Source: Pohlia nutans
Lineage: Eukaryota; Streptophyta; Bryopsida; Bryales; Mniaceae
Assembly (NCBI GenBank): GCA_022496805.1
Contig: CM040087.1
Span: 12,040,001-12,104,000, forward strand
Direction: 5' to 3'
Length of the DNA: 64,000 bases
Shown: in pieces, positions 37,000 to 47,709 of the stretch
Numbering within the stretch: the first letter of the stretch is position 1
Layout: each line of letters begins with the position of its first letter
The notes under the pieces: generated by a model
The model's input: only the letters and a program-made list of their open reading frames with translations
Databases searched by the model: none
Told to the model about the DNA's origin: nothing
Position numbers and translations under genes: made by a program

Positions 37000-37354
37000 A
37001 CGTCAAAGTAAGCCCCATGGGCTTATTTAAAAGAGAATAATGAAGAAAAAAGTTGATTTTCTCAACTAAATCAAGCGAGACTTGTTGCATTGGAAAGCTA
37101 TTGAAAAAGCGATTTAAATTCCAAATTTTTGCCTTATTTGAGAGATTGTGGAATCGTTGGTAAGCAATCAAAGTTATCAAATTGAACAAGTTTTGAGGTT
37201 GGGGTAGCTGAAGTTCAGCAGTGCTGCAGTGCTACAATGTTAGCCAGCCGTGCACTGCACAGCCGTTTTTGCAATTTTATTTTATTTTATTTTTTTGCCT
37301 TCAAAAATTTAGATGCCTTCCGGGCTGTCCCGTTTAGGCCCTCTTGACGTTTAA
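37000..37354. mobile_element. TTAA element family E
   Basis: It sits between the TTAA that ends 36416-36995 and the TTAA at about 37355, with ends ACGTCAAAGTAAG and CTTGACGTTTAAGGG. An inverted partial copy is at 18325-18566. It was either inserted exactly at an existing element border or abuts it by chance. Confidence 0.65.
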
Positions 37355-37358
37355 GGGT

Positions 37359-38113
37359 TAACCCTTAAATGTCCACACTACAGTTGCCCGGTCAAACCTC
37401 ACCAATTTCTCACATTTTTGAATGTACTATATTTTTATGGTATTTTTTCAAATATAATTTATTGTTAAGCCAATTTTATTGTGATTTTTTATAATTATTT
37501 AACGAAAATAAAATTTATAATATTTTTCAAAGTTTTTTTTGGTAAAAATCGTAGTAATTACCAAATTGCTTAGAATAGTTTGAGTTTTTTTAAAAAGGAA
37601 AATGTAAATAATATTGATGAACAACAAGGTGTAGGTGGCATGCTTCTTGAGCTACATAAAAAGAAATTTGATATGAATCTTTTTTTTGTAGTGTTTATTG
37701 GGATTTTAGGGGTTTGAGTTTTAATTTGTTGTGAAAACACGTGCCATCATAGTATCAAAAACAATTGGGGATAGAGAAAAGGATTGGCATGTCTACTGTA
37801 ATAGAGCAAAACTTGATAGGACAATGTAGGTATTAGATTGTCAACTTTGACAAGGCTCAAGGAATGCAATGTGCAAAAATATTGTTCCCGGCGGTCAAGA
37901 TTGGCAAAAGAAATTATAAAAGAAAAGCCCATATCTTCAAGGAATCATTTTTTCAAAAAAAATCTATATTTTTTATAGTGAAAAAGAGAATCTTAGAAAA
38001 ATGTTTACAACATTTGGATAAAAAAAACTAATTATTGAGCATGACTTGCCGACCCCAATGGCCAAGTATGGTATTGTAGGTTGAAATATCTCCAAAATTT
38101 GGATATATCTTCA
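37359..38113. other. AT-rich gene-free stretch
   Basis: It starts with CCCTTAAATGTCC after TTAA, suggesting the left end of a further TTAA element whose right end was not found. No coding region. Confidence 0.4.
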
Positions 38114-38690
38114 CATTTAACCTCTAAATGTACCAAGGTGTCTCTGGAATTGACAATTTGAGAAAATCATCACAAAGTACTATTTAGAAGAATATTTTGG
38201 GATTGATGTACAAATGAAAGTTCTAGATTTTGAATTTTAGATTCCATCCACATAGTTCGATTCACCACCATTATTTAATTGTACAATTTGAAAGTTAAAA
38301 TTAATTAATTTTTTCTAAATTCAATTTTAAGAAATAATAATAATATTTTTTGAGTAAAATTTGTTGAAATGAATTTGAAATGAGATACTCTTAATCGTGG
38401 TGATTCTTTGAAATTTTTGTGTTTCTTAAATCTATGACCTCATTTTTGCAAGACCACTTTTGAATTATAGTTAATGCAATTTTGGTCAACGACTTGACAT
38501 ACTTCTACATTTGTAATGTAAAAAAAATATGTACTCAAGTATGAATAAGTCTAATCATTAAATAGGACTACAACTTGGTGAAGTATCTTCAAAAAAATAG
38601 ATGAATTTCATCCAAGCATTGATGAGAACGTAAGGAAGGTTTGAATCTGTTAGTCGGCCAGTTTCTCGACATTGTGACATTGTGACATTG
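38114..38690. mobile_element. TTAA MITE family F, copy 2 (inverted)
   Basis: It begins CCTCTAAATGTACC after TTTAA and runs in the opposite orientation to 36416-36995. It ends near CAGTTTCTCGACATTGTGAC, which corresponds to the first 30 or so bases of copy 1, with the terminal CCCCTAAACG lost. Confidence 0.7.
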
Positions 38691-39492
38691 AGCTCACTTG
38701 GCCCACTATCTTTAGAATTATCATGGCCCAAAGCAATTGCAATATCCAAAAGTAACTTTTTCCAGATCCCTCACTTTTCGTTACAGAAGCCTTCACCTTT
38801 CTTTCCAGAGACATCACCTTTTCTTTCCAGAAGCTCCACTTTTCTTTACCAGATCTTACCTTTTTCTTTCTGTCTTCTGTCGCACCAACTCTTCTGTCTT
38901 CGAGGTTTTGTTTCAGTATTGGGAGCAGCGTGTGCATCGATTCTTGCAAGAGCAGGAGTGAGGCATTTTGGTCGAAGCTCTCACCAGCAATGTCAAGCAA
39001 TGAGTAATTATTCTTCTCAAATTAGGTTGATCTCGGGATGGTTATTAGCTGGCGGATTGTGTGTTCCATGAAATTGGATTCCTGGGAAGGCAGTTGCTGT
39101 GACAAATATATATCCGTGCTCCAATTTAATCTGCTCTTCTCTTTAGGATTTTGGAATTTGATTCAAGACGTTAGGTTCATTATCTGTGGTGACGTTGTAG
39201 TATCGTGAACAAATTGCACGGGTGGTGTTGGCACTTTACCCTAATCTTTCGTGTGGTTTCGTTATCGATTTCCCCGTTTTCTATTTTCCAATTTTTGAAT
39301 CATTAATCCTGTGAATTGGCGCAAACGCATTCACGATCGTGTGAAAGAAATAGGGTTTACTTTTTGTTTTGATTGCTGGATTCTCGCATTTGCTTTTCAG
39401 AATCTTGCTCTGTATTTTGTGCACGAGGTTTACTCCTTCAGTTTGAGAAGAGCGAAGTCTTGGTGTAGTCACTTAGGGTTTAAGGAAATTCA
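38691..39492. other. upstream region of the small membrane protein gene
   Basis: It includes a pyrimidine-rich tandem stretch at about 38780-38870 built of CCTTTTCTTTCCAGA-like units. Open frames on both strands across it have no recognisable domain. The 5' leader of the gene starting at 39493 is probably here. Confidence 0.4.
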
Positions 39493-40553
39493 ATGGCGTG
39501 AGTCCTATGTTCTCTGTTTCTGCTAGGTTTATCTTGACGTCTTCATTTTTTTTGTTCGGCAGGTTGGAGAATCGCAGACGGGAACCGAGGAAGGCCCCCT
39601 TCAAGTTTCTAGTGCCCCTTATCTACGCCCCTGTTCTGCCATTGAGTATGTTCACACCTTCTGTTATGAAGCATGTTGTCACTTTTCTTCATTGAACCTT
39701 GGGCTCGAGATATTCTGATTTTTTTTAATATTTTGAACTACTATCGGTAGTTGAATGACCGCCATGAATGTCTATACAATTAGATTGTGTATAGCCCGGG
39801 AAGTTCTGATTCTTGAGAGGGCCAAAATCTACGGATCCCAAGACGTTGAAAAATTGGAGTGGCAAGAGAGTACAGGCTACCTACTGAAATTACAAAAAAC
39901 TACTTTTAAGAGTGTTTGCAGGGTATCCTCTCGTGCTACTCCAAATTTTCCAACGTCATGGGATCCATAGATTTCAGCCCTCCCAAGACTCACAACTTCC
40001 ACCTCCATACCTACATTCAGAACCGCAATGTAATTGTTTAGACATTCTAGACATTCATGCATGGCGGATGTGACTCGGATGAATGCGGAGATTCTTGCTG
40101 ACCAAAGCGCCATGTAGCTCGATCTTCATGTTGTCACTTTTCTTCATAGAACCATGAGCTCAAGAGATACTGATGTTGTTTTGAACTAGTATGAGGGGAT
40201 TTGTTATGCTTGCCATGGATGTGTTCAATATGCGTTGTCACGGTGTTCAGCTAATAAGAAAAGGTTAAATTTCTTCTGGTGGTATTAAGTCCACCCCATT
40301 GGCCATCAACCTCCTTTCAATGTTCCAATGTGCAGTAAGGATTAGCTTGAAGAAGCAGCCTGTTTTGCGAGATCGGGTATTTGGAGTTGTACTTGCAGCT
40401 GCACTTTTGCATGGTGGCTACCTTGTGTATCCTCATTCCACAATTTATGTCTATTGTTCTTTTTAGTCCTCCTGTCTCTATCAATATTTTTAATGTTTCA
40501 AATCCTTGACGAACTGTTACAGCACGGAGCTTTACGACCAGGAGAGCAAGTAG
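39493..40553 (+). CDS. small conserved-looking membrane protein, 69 aa
   Basis: Four exons: 39493-39497, 39563-39645, 40336-40426, 40523-40553. The first coding exon is only ATGGC before a consensus donor (GTGAGT). The spliced frame is open for 69 codons and ends at TAG. The product starts with a basic N-terminus (ENRRREPRKAP), has a hydrophobic stretch FLVPLIYAPVLPLIRISL, a second hydrophobic helix (VFGVVLAAALLHGGYLV) and a polar tail ending TELYDQESK. The splice sites, phase agreement across three introns and protein-like pattern make it convincing. It resembles a family of short uncharacterised plant proteins as I recall them, but I cannot name it. Intron 2 (690 bp) contains a foldback element. 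The function is unknown; a two-pass membrane or organelle-envelope protein is an inference. Confidence 0.72.
39758..40075. mobile_element. foldback MITE in intron of small membrane gene
   Basis: The arms are long inverted repeats: GACCGCCATGAATGTCTA at the left pairs with the TAGACATTCATGCATGGCGG-like right end, and CTACGGATCCCAAGACGTTG pairs with CAACGTCATGGGATCCATAG. It reads as one imperfect hairpin of about 315 bp. Confidence 0.7.
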
Positions 40554-40559
40554 GCTACA

Positions 40560-41228
40560 TTCACGGCGGTCATTCATGTACCGGTATAGTAGTTGAGTTG
40601 TAATTGAGACAACCACCAGGTGCTTCTTCGAAACATGATCTCACAGCCTCAAATGTGAAACAGCATTACAATGCTGGATTGTTGTTTGTAACAATGCTTG
40701 ATTATTAAGATTCGACTTTCATTGGGTTTCATCTTGGTATGAGAGAATCCTCTCTGCGATGTAGATGAAGCCTCACATTGTTTCCAAATCAGCTCAGTTA
40801 AGAGACAGACTTAATTAGGTTTCCTGACACTGCGACATATATCTTTGCTTGCTGGAATTGACAATCTGTGTTTGTCCCTGTGTCGATGGTTAAATGGATA
40901 TTCTTGTGCACTGTGAGTTGAGTCATGTCACGAGCTGATGATTGTCATGACTTTGTTGTAAGTTTAAGATTCTGTCCACATGTAAGACTTGGTTTTCCCA
41001 CCTTCAAAGCAACAGAATTTGCAGCCCACAAAGTTTTTGAATTTTGCTCAGGACTAAGTTAGGGAAATTAAAGATGACCAGCAACGTATTCGAAATAAAA
41101 TACGTCAGTCCACGCTCTCTTGCTTCCATTGGAGTTTTGATACTCCTTGATATTCAGGGCAATTAAGACATTAAAGCATCTTCACAGTATCCAACTTACG
41201 AAACAGAATCTCCACTTTGGTTTGATTA
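40560..41228. other. gene-free stretch
   Basis: It follows the stop codon of the small membrane protein gene and probably includes its 3' untranslated region. Nothing else recognised. Confidence 0.4.
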
Positions 41229-41698
41229 ACCTCTAAATCTGTGGTTTTAAAATGACAAATTCAATTGATTATACTGTGAAAAATATAATTAAGATGGAAC
41301 TAAATTTCATATCCCAAAAATTGGTGAAAACGTTGCATGAGTTGGTAAAAATAAAAACAAAAATAAATTGAACAAAAAGAAGTCCACACATATCATTCTT
41401 AAGCAATAGGTATTGCACCGCTTAATGCTTGGTTTGTTTTTTTTATTGATACAATAACTTTCCTTGGAACATGGAGTGAAGATGACACTTGTCATTATAT
41501 GAGAGAATTTAATAGGAGTTAAGCAAGTAAGACAAACTTAAGATGTGAAAACAAAGAATATCCAAGATCATCTAAGAGCATCGAAGAAAATCTTGGTAAT
41601 TTTAGTAGGATTACAAAGTATAGGTCTTAAGAATGTTATGATAGGAGCTGCTAAGAAAAAACAAGAACATGAGGCCCAATTTGGCCCTTTTAGAGGTT
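41229..41698. mobile_element. TTAA MITE family A copy with internal insertion
   Basis: It starts TTAACCTCTAAATC and ends CCCTTTTAGAGGTTAA. The family interior (TTATACTGTGAAAAATATAAT; CAAAAAGAAGTCCACA) is followed by about 240 bp of unrelated sequence (about 41400-41640) before the right end resumes with GCTGCTAAGAAAAAAC and ACATGAGGCCCAATTTGG. Confidence 0.65.
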
Positions 41699-41911
41699 AA
41701 GAGAAAACTTTAATGCTCACTCCTCAAGACTGGAGTCCCGGGAATTGTAGCAGCACGGAAAGTCCAGGACATTTTTCCACTGAAAATTCAAACCTTCTGC
41801 CTTGAAGATGGAAGCGTTTGGAGAGGATTCAGGAAGGCAAGGTAGATCCTCTCAAGCCCTTTGGCATTCTGAATTCTGAGAGAAGTTGGGCGCAAATTAC
41901 GCGTACTGCTC

Positions 41912-42124
41912 TTAACCAAGAACCAAGAAGCCCAATTTGAGCCTCATGGTTTTTTCAGCAATTTTGGTAGAGCTTGTGTGAATTCGTTTGTTTTTTTGAC
42001 CAACATATGCAATGTTCTTCACTGATTCTAATGATACAAAATTAGGTCCCATTTGAATTATATTTTCCACAATATGATCGATTGAATTTGTCATTCTAAA
42101 ACCATGAATCCATTGTCCTTTAGG
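41912..42124. mobile_element. TTAA MITE family A copy
   Basis: It starts near TTAACCAAGAACCAAGAAG and ends CCATTGTCCTTTAGGGG before TTAA, with the family interior CAACATATGCAATGTTCTTC. It lies where intron 1 of the duplicated helicase would be. Confidence 0.75.
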
Positions 42125-42276
42125 GGTTAATCGAGAATCTCCAATTTGAGGTGCAGAGCTCTTTGATGGATCTTTTACCAAATAAATAAATGCCGGTAGG
42201 GATGCATACGTAGTGCGGCGACGTGGTTATCACGGCATTGCTGGTGAGGTTTTGGGTTTATGGCTTGTGGGCTCAT

Positions 42277-42719
42277 CACTAGTAGAAATCTTGTCCAATG
42301 TCTTTTCATCTTATCGTTAATAGAAATCTTGTCTTTAATGACTACCGTACCAGGAAGGCAGGGTCGGCATAAAATAATTCCCCAAAAAAATGCCGAAAAA
42401 ATAAATAAATTTATCAAGTATTTTGTCGAAATCAACAAAAATGAAGTCAACAAAAATTGTAGACAAAAAACAAAGGAAAACGTGTAGCCTCTAGTAAAAT
42501 TCAATGTTAGTTATTAGTAGCCGAATTTTTAATAATTATTTTTGAAAGTGCCGACCCCTACTTTTCAAACTTTAATTAATTATTCGACATGAAAGTGCTG
42601 ACCCTGCCTTCCTACTACGGTAAATGTCTATTGTGATTTGTCTTTAGTGACTCAAAATTGGGACTCATTTAAATTTAGTCGTTAAAGATATGTCACATTG
42701 GACAAGATTTCTACTAGTA
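42277..42719. mobile_element. CACTA-like MITE with nested TA MITE
   Basis: The ends are CACTAGTAGAAATCTTGTCC and GGACAAGATTTCTACTAGTA, a CACTA-style terminus. The flanking 3 bases do not match, so target duplication is not shown. The TA-type MITE 42344-42621 is inserted inside it. Confidence 0.65.
42344..42621. mobile_element. TA-type MITE, family G, copy 2
   Basis: The termini CCGTACCAGGAAGGCAGGG / CCCTGCCTTCCTACTACGG begin one base in, after TA; the interior (AAATAAATTTATCAAG; GAAAGTGCCGACCCC) matches copy 1 at 5600-5923 in the opposite orientation. Confidence 0.75.
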
Positions 42720-42898
42720 TATGGGCGAGGTTCTAGGTTTATGCTTGATTCTGTTAGGCACATGTTGGTGATCATACATCTGTTATAAACCTTGTGATCA
42801 TTTTAAAATCAGTGTGTTGTTCTTGATGTTCTTGTGTTTTGGAGTGTTCCTGATTCATTGCTTGCTGTTGCTGAAGCGATGAAGTATATTCCAACTGC

Positions 42899-43093
42899 AG
42901 TAGTAGCAAACTTGTCGTTTTTCATTCCTCATTTTGTGGGAACAGTGAATAGTGGCAGAATATTATACTTAGGATTCCGTCTTTTTGTGACCAAAACTAC
43001 TCATCAACACTAACACAGCCCACGTGCTTGGCGCCGTTTCATTTCTTTTTCATTTATATTAAGTGAAAAATGACACATTTCCTTCTAGCGCTG
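42899..43093. mobile_element. CACTA-like MITE, degenerate copy
   Basis: An inverted copy of the 193-bp element at 47512-47704 (shared TGTCGTTTTTCATTCCTCA, GTGACCAAAACTACTCA and GTGAAAAATGACACATTTCC), with eroded CACTAG ends. Confidence 0.65.
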
Positions 43094-43140
43094 GCATAAC
43101 ATTCAGTAGCCTTGGTTACTGCTGCCTTTCTCTGACAAAT

Positions 43141-43410
43141 TAATGTGGAATATCCCACATCATTTCATCCCCCGAATGAAATGATGTGGGATATTCCTCA
43201 TCACATCAGTAGCTACGAGGACATGTGGCATTAAGCAAGAGCAATCAACTATGGTGCACAGGAACTCAAAGCACTTCTCAATAGTGTTCTATAATTATTT
43301 ATTTGATTCAATAGTCCGTTCAAATACAAATCACTGCTCACTCTATAAATTAAGATGGATGAAACAAAAAGGCACCCCTCTTGAAGACTACTGAATGTTA
43401 TGGGTATGAT
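43141..43410. repeat. dispersed palindrome-bearing repeat, copy 2
   Basis: It starts with the ATGTGGAATATCCCACATCA palindrome and follows the repeat at 34305-34690, ending CTACTGAATGTTATG. It interrupts the decayed helicase just before its exon 3 remnant. Confidence 0.65.
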
Positions 43411-44010
43411 TGCTTTGAATTCTTTTGTCCTCTCATACGTTTCGGCATTTTGGATGGTCAGCAATACCCATCGGAGGGAGGAAGTTCCGAAACCTTTTGG
43501 TGGTCTTCAGGAATGGGCTTATGATCCTTCACTCTAATTGAGAATCTAAGTTGGGGACACTTTGCTTATATGGTTATACCTCGTATGCAATTCATCAATT
43601 TTCTTGCAGGTCATATTTGCAGGTGACTTTTTTCAACTGCAACCGGTACAGGAAAGGCCAAATTACAATCTCAAAAATCAGTTTCTCAATAGAGGTCTAG
43701 CATTTGAGGCATCTGACATGGCAGAGAGCCAGTCTGGAGACGGTCATCTTAAAATGATCTTCAGTCAGGTGGGTTCTAAACCTACAACAACTGATGCGCA
43801 TACCGGTAGGGGTTTAGGGTTTAACGGCCGTTTCGGGAACAAGGATGCTGATGAGTATAACTTAGAAACATTAAATGAGTTGCCCGATGTAATTTGGATT
43901 GATCCTCAACCTCAACAACAGCCGGGTGGTTTAGTTGCTAATGATACTATTTTCCCCTAATGCAAGCAAGAGCAATAATCCAAACCTTTATCGACAGTTG
44001 TATAGCTACT

Positions 44011-44232
44011 ATACACTAAATAGGTAGATTAGTGTTAGATACACTAATTTATATAAACATGTTGTAAGTTTTTACTGTTGACCAAATTTTTTACCCTCTA
44101 TATTGGTCAAGATGGGGATCTTTCAATAGTATTGGAATCAATATCTTTGGTAATGTTTTTGTCGAGAGGAAAAATCTATAATATTTTCAAATCTTATAAT
44201 TATCAAACACTAATCTACCTATTTAGTGTAGT
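44011..44232. mobile_element. MITE with TTTAGTGTAG ends
   Basis: The inverted ends are CACTAAATAGGTAGATTAGTG and its complement CACTAATCTACCTATTTAGTG (44213-44232). The interior is AT-rich with no coding capacity. The TTTAGTGTAG motif also occurs inside 31031-31668. Confidence 0.7.
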
Positions 44233-44937
44233 TGCAAGCGGCAGTATTTTGGACACTGTCTTGCACTTGAAAAGATTGGTGCGCTGGTATGACACCTGAT
44301 TTTCTAACTTGATTCATAAGCTTGAATACTTTTTGTTGGTGCATTGAATATACACTTTTAGAGACACTTTGATACTTACGATTATTACTGTAGCTTGAGC
44401 AATTAGACCCATTTGTTTTTATTCCACGCTGAAATGCAGGTCATGCTAGAAAAGCAACATTGAATTCATTCCCATTTGTTGCGCCCTGAAATGCAGATGA
44501 GAAACATGTGCATAAGATTCTTCATTTACTCACTATGAGTGTTTTTTTAGAATTTGGAGGCGTATAATATACCGTCGTCTGGAGAGGTCTCAAGAATGCA
44601 CTTCCAACAGTATGTTATATGCCTCCAAATTCCACTTGAAGTGAGCAAATGAAAATTCTGCACATGTAAAACATGTGCAATCCATGGTGGTCTAAAAACT
44701 GCACATGACAAACATGTGCAGTTTTTTTTACCAAGTTTTCTTACAGAGCATTCAATCTCGTGCACGGGGTAATCGTTTGTTGTCCACAAATGCACACTGC
44801 ATAATGTGCATTTGAGCTTGTATATCTTTTCCTCACCGTTCAATTTTCTCTTCATCTCTGTTCAGTTTTTTTCCTAATTTTCGTGTGCTGGGTGGTGCCA
44901 TAAGTGCTAATTTTCTGCTCTTCTTCGCTAGAACTTA

Positions 44938-46238
44938 GGGGCGGTTTACACTATGGACCAAGAGCCATGACCATGGAATTCTAAAATCTGTGATTGGCCC
45001 AAAAAGAGCTCTTGGTCCCATTTGGCTTTACACTACCTTGAAAACAGGAGAATGACCACTAACTTTGAGGTCCCCAAAAATGCTAAAATTTCCCAAATGG
45101 ATAATGTTTTCATGGTCTCCTTGATTATAGTTGAGTCGAAGCAAATGCCTCGACTCAACTATAATCTAGGAGACCATGGGGCTCAAAAATCATTGATTGG
45201 CTAGTGTTCAATTATTTAAAGAGAAAGGAGGAAAAAGGGGAGGATAAAAGAGAGAATGATGAGCTTAACCCTTTAGTGCCTAGCAAGCCAGATTATGGTC
45301 ACTACAACGTCGGAAATGCAAATAACAGAGAATCCGTGAAGAATTGGAACTTCAATTCTGAAGTTTAGATTTGCGCACATACATTACGCACCTTCCAGAA
45401 AAAGAAATTTTCAATTTGGAATTGTACAACTATCAAAATACCTATCAACAGAACGCAAAAATACTGCAAATACTTGAAAATACAGTAAATACTTACAAAT
45501 ACAACATATGTATTGTGTAGTATTTCTTGTGTTTGGAAGTTTGTTATCTTGTTTTATTTTTTTGGATTGTGTTCTCTTCTTCATCTTCCATTAGTGCGTG
45601 TAATCCGATCTTGACTAATGTACCCACTCCTGTCAATTTTCAACGTATAAAATTTTGTCCTAAACCGTACATGGACAAGTCACTTTCACTTATAAATCTC
45701 ACAATAATTATGTGTGAGTCTATTTTTGATATGAAAGATTGCAATGGAGAGGTGTTGACATAGGGCATAGCTGAACGTCTTTGCTTTTATTTTTGAAAAT
45801 TTACCTCAAATTCTATTTAACTTTGAAGTCACACACCCCCCAAAATCTCGTTTTTGAGCGTGCATTATACAGTTCAAATACATACTATAATCTTCCGATC
45901 CCACCATCGGATGATTCTCAAATTTTAATAAAATGTGTGCTCTCGAGTTGAGAATAGAATTGTACGGTTACTTTCTAATTTAACCCATTCTATTTTTGGT
46001 AGTCTCAACCACAGTGGAAAAACCCACTGAAATCCAGAGTTGTCTGCTACAGTACCCTAGGCACTAAAGGGTTAAACTTGTCCCGGTCTAAATCCACTTT
46101 ACACTACAAAGAGTGACCAAGTCATTTAAAATTGCATTTTTGATTTTTCGTGGTCACGGCTCTTGACCAAGAGCCATGACCATGAAAATGATTTAATTTT
46201 CTTGGTCATGGCTCTTGGTCCATAGTGTAAACCGCCCC
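44938..46238. mobile_element. Harbinger-like element carrying the second 803-bp TTAA element
   Basis: Terminal inverted repeats GGGGCGGTTTACACTATGG / CCATAGTGTAAACCGCCCC with TTA on both flanks, consistent with PIF/Harbinger. Without the nested 45269-46071 element it would be about 498 bp. An internal palindrome, TTGAGTCGAAGC / GCCTCGACTCAA, lies at about 45131-45160. Confidence 0.85.
45269..46071. mobile_element. 803-bp TTAA element, family B, copy 2
   Basis: TTAA flanks and the CCCTTTAGTGCCTAG terminal repeat. Same length as 10478-11280 and near-identical in the opposite orientation (for example the identical 78-codon open frame at 45527-45763). It is inserted in the Harbinger-like element 44938-46238, which is itself inserted in a helicase pseudogene, so it is the youngest layer. 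Confidence 0.9.
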
Positions 46239-46355
46239 TTACATCTAGTTTCCAGTTCAAACATTTTCCTTTTGATATCTTTATGTTTGGTTGATAATAG
46301 TTCGAGTATGGTTGTGTTGCAGGAATGACGCTTGACTTCGTGATAGTCAATGTGA

Positions 46356-46717
46356 GGGCCGCTTCACACTATGGCCAAAGGTCAAGAGGCCGTCGGTTTC
46401 CACCAATCAAATTGCAAGAAACCATGGTTTCGGCCTCTCGACCCTTCACACTAGAGGCCAAAGTCCAAAGGCTGTGGACCTTCAAAATGCTTACATGGCA
46501 ACACTTTTTGACCAAGGTGACGGCCTCTCAACCTCTCGTTTGGGTCCTACATTTGCAAGACCCGTCACTATGGTCGAGAGGCCGTCGATTTCTTTTCATA
46601 AAAAATGAAAACTATATTTTATACATATTTTCAGTAGATTTCTTTGGACTCTCAACAAAGTTTGGACTCTCAATCCCACGGCCTCTCGACTTGGACGGCC
46701 ATAGTGTGAAGCGGCCC
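46356..46717. mobile_element. Harbinger-like MITE, 362 bp, in helicase pseudogene exon
   Basis: Perfect 21-bp inverted termini beginning GGGCCGCTTCACACTATGG, flanked by TGA on both sides. It splits the decayed last helicase exon: the left side reads AATGACGCTTGACTTCGTGA and the right side resumes at TTTGCCGAGGGCCAAGTG. Confidence 0.85.
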
Positions 46718-46871
46718 TGAGATACATATTTGCCGAGGGCCAAGTGTACGTGGCGCTCAGTAGAGCACGCTCTATGGAAGGCCTGCAAATCATTGGAAAC
46801 GCCTCACGTAGTTATGTCAAGTAATTTCACCAGCTTTTAATCTTTCATACCCCGGTAGGATTTTTCTTTAA

Positions 46872-47408
46872 CCCTTTAACGTCCTCATCCAACACTGTTT
46901 TCAAAGATTTGTTATAAAATGGTTGATGAAAAACGAAAATGGAGTTGATGTACAAAACAAAGTTGTAAATGCCAATGTGTAGATAACATCCGTACGGTTG
47001 GATTCATCATATTTATTATTAATATTTATAAAGTAATTTTGCAAGGTTTTCTCTTGAAATTCAATTAAAAATCCAAAATTAACACAAAAAAATTTAAAAA
47101 TATTGTAATGAAATTAGAATGAAATGCACTACGAGATGGTATGGTTTCCATTATTTGATTCTACTTATTATGGAAAATCATATTTAAGGTCTTTTGTTTT
47201 GAACTAAGATTGAAACTTGACATTAATCACTTTTGTAATTTTTCAAAAATTCACATTATCTTATTTGGAAGATCCATACCGTACAAATGGTATTCAACTA
47301 GCACAAGAATGAAAAAAAAAAATGGATGAAAAACATCCGGTACCTACAGAAATCAAGCTGCTGAAATTCATCCGGCGTCCAGAATCTGGACGCCGGCGCG
47401 CTAAAGGG
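46872..47408. mobile_element. TTAA MITE family D, copy 2 (uninterrupted), 537 bp
   Basis: TTAA flanks, left end CCCTTTAACGTCC and right end CGCGCTAAAGGG. It provides the empty site for the insertion seen in copy 1 (33524-34063). It lies immediately downstream of the helicase pseudogene. Confidence 0.85.
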
Positions 47409-47511
47409 TTAAGAAGAAAGGTCAACTAATGCATAAATCGCTCGTGAATGAACAGGGTGAGTCCGAAGGTGGTGATGTTTTACAAGGCCTTGGCCAAAAA
47501 TGAAGCGCATT

Positions 47512-47704
47512 CACTAGTAGGAAATGTGTCGTTTTTCACTTACTATAAATGAAAAAGGAGTGAGACTGCGCCATGCACATGGGTTGTGTCAGTGCTAGTG
47601 AGTAGTTTTGGTCACAAGAATACAAAAATATGAGTATAATATTCAGCCATTGTTCACTAATTCCACAAAGTGAGGAATGAAAAACGACATGTCTGCTACT
47701 AGTG
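47512..47704. mobile_element. CACTA-like MITE, 193 bp
   Basis: Starts CACTAGTAGGAAATGTGTCG and ends CGACATGTCTGCTACTAGTG, with a 3-bp ATT duplication on each side. CACTA ends plus a 3-bp target duplication define the EnSpm/CACTA superfamily. Confidence 0.88.
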
Positions 47705-47709
47705 ATTGG

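Larger units (their letters stand above)
41710..46835 (+). pseudogene. decayed paralogue of the PIF1-like helicase
   Basis: Remnants follow the order of the intact gene at 59879-63346: a 5' leader-like stretch (about 41720-41900), an exon 2 scrap (GACGTGGTTATCACGGC, 42229), an exon 3 scrap with internal deletion (about 43450-43510), exon 4 (about 43612-43770, GACTTTTTTCAACTGCAACC), exon 6 (about 43840-43960), exon 7/8 scraps (about 44265-44300 and 44440-44500) and exon 10 (about 46322-46820, AAGTGTACGTGGCGCTCAGT). Stops, deletions and lost motifs rule out function. Elements inserted into it: 42277-42719, 42899-43093, 43141-43410, 44011-44232, 44938-46238 and 46356-46717. Same orientation as the intact copy, consistent with segmental duplication. 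Confidence 0.8.

Noticed and set aside
38650..39071. Overlapping open frames of 116 and 129 codons on opposite strands
   Set aside because: Both are generated by the same pyrimidine/purine tandem repeat at about 38780-38870. Neither shows a recognisable motif.
44540..44740. A hairpin non-coding RNA gene
   Set aside because: Short inverted repeats (GGAATTTGGAGGC-like, and ACATGTGCAGTTTTT-type) are present, but they lie in decayed helicase intron sequence and could be MITE remnants; nothing indicates expression.
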